In this document: piece after piece, positions 60,308 through 64,000 of the stretch
Layout of the letters: each line of letters begins with the position of its first letter
Numbering within the stretch: position 1 is the first letter of the stretch
Assembly (NCBI GenBank): GCA_003838145.1
Contig: QYZZ01000043.1
Coordinates: forward strand, 1 to 64,000
Length of the DNA stretch: 64,000 nucleotides
Reading direction: 5' to 3'
Source of the DNA: Tindallia sp. MSAO_Bac2
Lineage (GTDB): Bacteria; Bacillota; Clostridia; Peptostreptococcales; Tindalliaceae
Translations under genes and position numbers: made by a program
Notes under the pieces: model-generated
What the model was told of the DNA's origin: nothing
The model's database searches: none
The model's input: only the letters and a program-made list of their open reading frames with translations

Positions 60308-62212
60308 TTATTGTTTTTCAGTCAAAACCCTGTTATCATCCTGCCTTTTGGTAAATCTTTCCTGATCTAAATATTCAAGGATTGCAACCGCAAATTTTCT
60401 GCTGGTCCCCAAGAGATCCCGAAATTCAGCTACACTCAGGGTTTCATTATTTCTAAAGTGTTCCCGGATTTTTTCTTTGGCACCTTCATAAGCTTTGCGA
60501 TGCAATACGATGTCTTTTTGCAGACGAATCAGTTTATCTCCCATCATCATTTCAACCACCTGTTGAATGACTTTTTCCTTACCCTTTATTGTTGCCTTTG
60601 CATCTTCAAGTTTTGGGGGGCTATAAAGTGATTCGAGGTACATGTTCTCCAGCATAGCAGCGATTTCTTTTTGCTCCGGTGTTGGTTTAACAGTAAAATC
60701 AGCCATAGAAACATAGCTTCCCGTTATAAGAATAATGTTCTCGCCAACCAGTTTGTCCAGCAGTTTATCCGCAACCCGATTCTGAGCGTTTTTAAATACC
60801 CGACTCTTTAACTCCTCTTTTGCCATTCCCTGCCTCAAAGGGTGGGACTTATGATAATTTAAAAGATGAGTAGTGATGTGATCAACAAGAGATTCATAAT
60901 AATCCCGATGAATGTAGTGATTTCCGTCAATGTCATAAACAAGGTTTTGTTCCTGTAATGCATTGATTGTTGCCTGAATATCACTTTCCTCATACCCAAA
61001 AGTTTTTGACAGTGAAGAAATATTTGGAAAGTCAGGGCTGTTTTTTTGCAACGCCTGTTCCAGGTCAGCTTCCGGACCACCGGATTCTTTAGCCGTTAAA
61101 AGATCTATAATATCCTGTCTCATTGCTTTGTGCTTATCCGGAGATGGTTCGATAATAGTTGCACCACCAAGGGTTTCCATTGGTGAATAAAACCGTACGA
61201 CGATGCGGTCCCCTTTTTTAAATACAGAGGTTTCTTCCAGTCGAAACTGAACAAGTGCACTTTCTCCCTGTTCAATCGTTTCCTGTTCAAGAATTACCAG
61301 TCTGGCTAAAATCTCCGAGGCTCCATGATATATCCGAACGCGATCTCTTTGCTTTAAGCCTCTGGGGGCGTTTTTCAGCAATGTTAGCCGTCCATCCACC
61401 ATCATGGTTGGTTTCATAGACTTTGGCTTTGCCAGGTAATCGCCGCGATTGATATGGTCTTTTTTAACGCCAGATAGATTTATTGCAACACGCTGGCCTG
61501 CAAAAGCTTCCTTAACCGTTTCTCCATGAACCTGAATGTTTCTGATCCTTACCTCCTGATCTCCGGGAAACAATTGAACAGTATCCTCAGTTTTAACTGA
61601 CCCTTCCGTTAAGGTTCCGGTTACGACGGTACCAAAACCGGTGATAGTAAAAACGCGGTCAACAGGCATGCGAAACGGCGCTTTTTCATCTCTTGCATCC
61701 ATTTCATCGTAATAGCCTGCAAGTTTTTCAATCAGCTCATTAATACCTCTTTTGGAGACAGAGTCAACATCCATGACGGGTGCTGATTCCAAAAAAGTGC
61801 CTTCCAAATTTTCCTTAATATCTTCCTTAACCATTTCAAGCCATTCCGGGTCCACCAGGTCAGCTTTGGTTATCACCACAATTCCCTGCTTAATGGATAG
61901 CATTTGAAGAATATCCAAATGTTCTTTTGTTTGTGCCATAACTCCTTCATCAGCTGCTATAACCAGCATCACCAGATCAATGCCGCCAACTCCAGCCAGC
62001 ATGTGACGGATAAATCGTTCATGTCCCGGCACATCAATAATGCCTGCACGAATTCCTCCAGGCAGGTCAAAGTGCGTAAAGCCCAGCTCTATTGAGATTC
62101 CTCTTTTCATTTCTTCTTTAAGCCTGTCTGTGTTACGGCCAGTCAGTGCCTGTATTAGTGTTGTTTTCCCATGGTCTATATGTCCGGCGGTGCCGATAAT
62201 TAAATGCTTCAA
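60308..62212 (-). CDS. selB: Selenocysteine-specific elongation factor SelB
   Basis: 634 residues, start TTG 62212 after AGGAG, overlapping the selA stop. EF-Tu-like GTPase: [27 protein letters not shown] near 58, TKADLVD near 112; then beta domains and four C-terminal winged helices (about 370-634) that bind the SECIS hairpin. It brings Sec-tRNA to UGA codons of selenoprotein mRNAs. No complete selenoprotein gene was recognised in this window. Confidence 0.96.
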   Translation of the reverse strand: MKHLIIGTAGHIDHGKTTLIQALTGRNTDRLKEEMKRGISIELGFTHFDLPGGIRAGIIDVPGHERFIRHMLAGVGGIDLVMLVIAADEGVMAQTKEHLDILQMLSIKQGIVVITKADLVDPEWLEMVKEDIKENLEGTFLESAPVMDVDSVSKRGINELIEKLAGYYDEMDARDEKAPFRMPVDRVFTITGFGTVVTGTLTEGSVKTEDTVQLFPGDQEVRIRNIQVHGETVKEAFAGQRVAINLSGVKKDHINRGDYLAKPKSMKPTMMVDGRLTLLKNAPRGLKQRDRVRIYHGASEILARLVILEQETIEQGESALVQFRLEETSVFKKGDRIVVRFYSPMETLGGATIIEPSPDKHKAMRQDIIDLLTAKESGGPEADLEQALQKNSPDFPNISSLSKTFGYEESDIQATINALQEQNLVYDIDGNHYIHRDYYESLVDHITTHLLNYHKSHPLRQGMAKEELKSRVFKNAQNRVADKLLDKLVGENIILITGSYVSMADFTVKPTPEQKEIAAMLENMYLESLYSPPKLEDAKATIKGKEKVIQQVVEMMMGDKLIRLQKDIVLHRKAYEGAKEKIREHFRNNETLSVAEFRDLLGTSRKFAVAILEYLDQERFTKRQDDNRVLTEKQ

Positions 62213-63636
62213 TAGTTGTCACTCCTTTGAGACCAGTCATTCAGCCTTTTAACTATAATGGATAAGTCTGATTCAAACAAGGTTCTGACATCCAAAAAAT
62301 ATGCTCCTTCTGATAACCTTCCCATCACTGCTGGTTTTTCAGTTCTTAGAAAGCGTTCCAGTTTTGTGGCTTCCTCCGGGTTTCCGCGAAAAGCTATGAC
62401 ACGGCTTTCCATCTGATGTCCGGGAAATGAACCGCCACCAACCTGGGAGTAACTTTTTTCAACAGAAATATTTAATCCGTTTAGACGTTCTGGTAAAATA
62501 TCCCTGAAAGTTTCTGCTTTTTTATCGAGTTCAGCATGGGAAACCGTCATCATTTTAAGAACAGGTATTTCACTAATTGCCTTTTCAGGCTGTAGGTACT
62601 TTTTCAGGGTTGCCTCAAGTGCACTTAATGTGAGCTTGTCCACCCTCAAAGCACGTGTCAGTGGATGGCTGGCAATTTTTTGGATCCACTTTTTCTTACC
62701 AACAATTATTCCCGCCTGTGTACCTCCCAGTAGTTTATCGCCACTGAAGGTAACAATATCGCATCCGGATGCTACGACTTCCTGCACTGTCGGTTCATAA
62801 GGATAGCTATAGGGCTGAAGATCTATGAAAAGTCCACTTCCAAGATCATTAATCACAGGAAATCCTTTTTTCTCCGATATCTGCATCAGCTCTTCAAAGC
62901 TGGTATCTCTGGTAAAGCCGATCAGCTTAAAATTACTCCGATGTACCTTTAAAAGCGCACCGGTATCTTCCGTTATTGCGTTTTCATAGTCTTTAGGATA
63001 ACACTTATTAGTGGCTCCCACTTCTACCAGTTTGGCCCCACTTTGTTCCATTACTTCAGGCACCCGGAAAGAGCCACCGATCTCCACCAGTTCTCCCCTG
63101 GAAATAATGACTTCTTTTCCTTTTGCAATTGCAGAAAGTACCAGCAATACGGCTCCGGCATTATTATTAACAACTATGGCATCCTCTGCTCCGGTAAGAT
63201 TTAAAAGCAACTCTTTCATATGTTGATATCGACTTCCTCTTTTTCCTGTTGTCATATCAAGCTCGAGGTTGCTATAGCCTCCTGCAATACTCTGTAGTAT
63301 GTCCTGAGTATAGGCTCCCAAAGGAGCTCTTCCTAAATTCGTATGAAGAATGACACCTGTACCGTTAACGACTTTCTGAATTTGCATTTCATTAATCCGC
63401 CGAACTTTATTCTCTATGGTTTTTACAGTTTCGTTTATGTCCACTAAGCCTTCATTAACGGTGCCCGGTTCACTGTTAAGAATATTGCTTCTCAGATCAT
63501 TTATCGTTTCTCTGGTAACCTCCAACAGAGTTTCCCGTCCGATTTCTTTCAGCAATTGCTGCACTGCCTGATGCGATATTATATCGTCTACTTTGGGAAG
63601 CTTTCTCAAAAGATGTTGATCTGCCAATTCTTTCAC
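62209..63636 (-). CDS. selA: L-seryl-tRNA(Sec) selenium transferase
   Basis: 475 residues, start GTG 63636. N-terminal helical domain (LADQHLLRKLPKVDDI), TGVILHTNLGRAPLG near 92, GSRYQHMKELL near 133, and PLP lysine in TFSGDKLLGGTQAGIIVG near 295. Converts Ser-tRNA(Sec) to Sec-tRNA(Sec) using selenophosphate. Between selD (23-bp gap) and selB (4-bp overlap). Confidence 0.96.
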   Translation of the reverse strand: MKELADQHLLRKLPKVDDIISHQAVQQLLKEIGRETLLEVTRETINDLRSNILNSEPGTVNEGLVDINETVKTIENKVRRINEMQIQKVVNGTGVILHTNLGRAPLGAYTQDILQSIAGGYSNLELDMTTGKRGSRYQHMKELLLNLTGAEDAIVVNNNAGAVLLVLSAIAKGKEVIISRGELVEIGGSFRVPEVMEQSGAKLVEVGATNKCYPKDYENAITEDTGALLKVHRSNFKLIGFTRDTSFEELMQISEKKGFPVINDLGSGLFIDLQPYSYPYEPTVQEVVASGCDIVTFSGDKLLGGTQAGIIVGKKKWIQKIASHPLTRALRVDKLTLSALEATLKKYLQPEKAISEIPVLKMMTVSHAELDKKAETFRDILPERLNGLNISVEKSYSQVGGGSFPGHQMESRVIAFRGNPEEATKLERFLRTEKPAVMGRLSEGAYFLDVRTLFESDLSIIVKRLNDWSQRSDNY

Positions 63637-63659
63637 CTCATCCTATATCTCTAAGTAAA

Positions 63660-64000
63660 TTATTCAAAGATTACAGATTTCTCTTCCTTTTCTATGACCC
63701 GCCCAATTTCAGCATATTCACAGGGATGTTTTTTCCGGAGTCTTTCAAGTACTTTATCAGCTTCATCTGCCGGTATTGATAATAATAAGCCGCCTGAAGT
63801 CTGAGGATCATAAAAAATATCCTGCAGTGATTCATCAAAAGTTTTTCGCATTTCAACTTTTGTCGAATAATAGCTTTTATTCCGATACATACCGCCAGGA
63901 ATTAATCCCATTTCGGCTTTTTCCTTTGCCTCGGCAATATATGGAATTTTATCAGCGTATAGCAGCATACTCATTTCGCTGCCTTCGGCCATTTCAACTG
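63660..64000 (-). CDS. selD: Selenophosphate synthetase SelD, C-terminal part cut by window edge
   Basis: About the last 112 residues; the frame stays open to base 64000. Visible are MAEGSEMSMLLYADKIP, GLIPGGMYRNKSYYSTKV and FYDPQTSGGLLLSIPADEADKVLERL, the C-terminal AIRS domain of SelD. The N-terminal catalytic Cys/Sec and Lys are outside the window, so it cannot be said whether this SelD is itself a selenoprotein. It makes selenophosphate for SelA and heads selD-selA-selB-tRNA-Sec in what is visible. Confidence 0.93.
   Translation of the reverse strand, partial: VEMAEGSEMSMLLYADKIPYIAEAKEKAEMGLIPGGMYRNKSYYSTKVEMRKTFDESLQDIFYDPQTSGGLLLSIPADEADKVLERLRKKHPCEYAEIGRVIEKEEKSVIFE

Overview
The window reads as chromosome of an anaerobic, amino-acid-fermenting Firmicute of the class Clostridia. 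The support is a complete ornithine-fermentation operon (ord-ortA-ortB-oraS-oraE-reactivase-orr), a selenocysteine operon with tRNA-Sec, the SCIFF peptide with its radical SAM maturase, and many genes in Bacillus/Clostridium order (alaS-ireB-ruvX-yrzB; iscR-iscS-iscU-mnmA; apt-relA-dtd; ruvCAB-queA-tgt-yajC; secDF). Natronincola/Tindallia-like alkaliphiles come to mind, but that placement is inference. Nearly every gene is on the minus strand; the only convincing plus-strand gene is an amidohydrolase at 26134.

Layout. 1-2292: the edge of a REP-associated transposase and an O-antigen-ligase-like membrane protein with a C-terminal repeat domain. 2626-7147: type IV pilus genes pilB-pilT-pilC-pilin behind a structured leader. 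7351-13185: a YqeG phosphatase, the tRNA U34 hydroxylation/methylation pair TrhP-TrmR, a two-gene LysO transporter, RNase J and a Fur-family repressor. 13550-20654: yrzB, ruvX, ireB, alaS, mnmA, iscU, iscS and iscR, with a good IscR box over the iscR promoter. 21073-27759: an aminotransferase, two RocB-like M20 peptidases and an amidohydrolase. 27770-39507: rarA, a threonine aldolase, the ornithine operon and a RocR-like sigma-54 activator. 39538-46850: glyA, rseC, 6S RNA, a third M20 peptidase, aspS, hemZ and a metallo-hydrolase. 46880-54927: dtd, relA, apt, secF, secD, a gamma-carbonic-anhydrase-like protein, the SCIFF maturase, SCIFF and yajC. 54995-64000: tgt, queA, ruvB, ruvA, ruvC, a second Fur-family gene, tRNA-Sec, selB, selA and the end of selD.

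The most coherent story is a sigma-54 circuit. The PAS-AAA-Fis activator at 38089 resembles RocR. Perfectly spaced -24/-12 promoters stand before ord and before one RocB-like peptidase, and a degenerate one stands before the second. This suggests a shared regulon in which the RocB-like enzymes release or process substrates that feed the ornithine pathway; their chemistry is not known to me.

A second theme is repeats. A family of nested inverted repeats built on GTGGGGACG/CGTCCCCAC occurs at 238, 7900, 10937 and 13404, and a REP-type transposase starts at position 94. One array of half-repeats supplies the last codons of the TrhP gene. A second family is a hairpin followed by an AT-rich tail. 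A roughly 200-bp foldback with promoter- and terminator-like ends lies between iscR and the aminotransferase. Start sites were chosen by ribosome-binding site, and several genes appear to use TTG or GTG.
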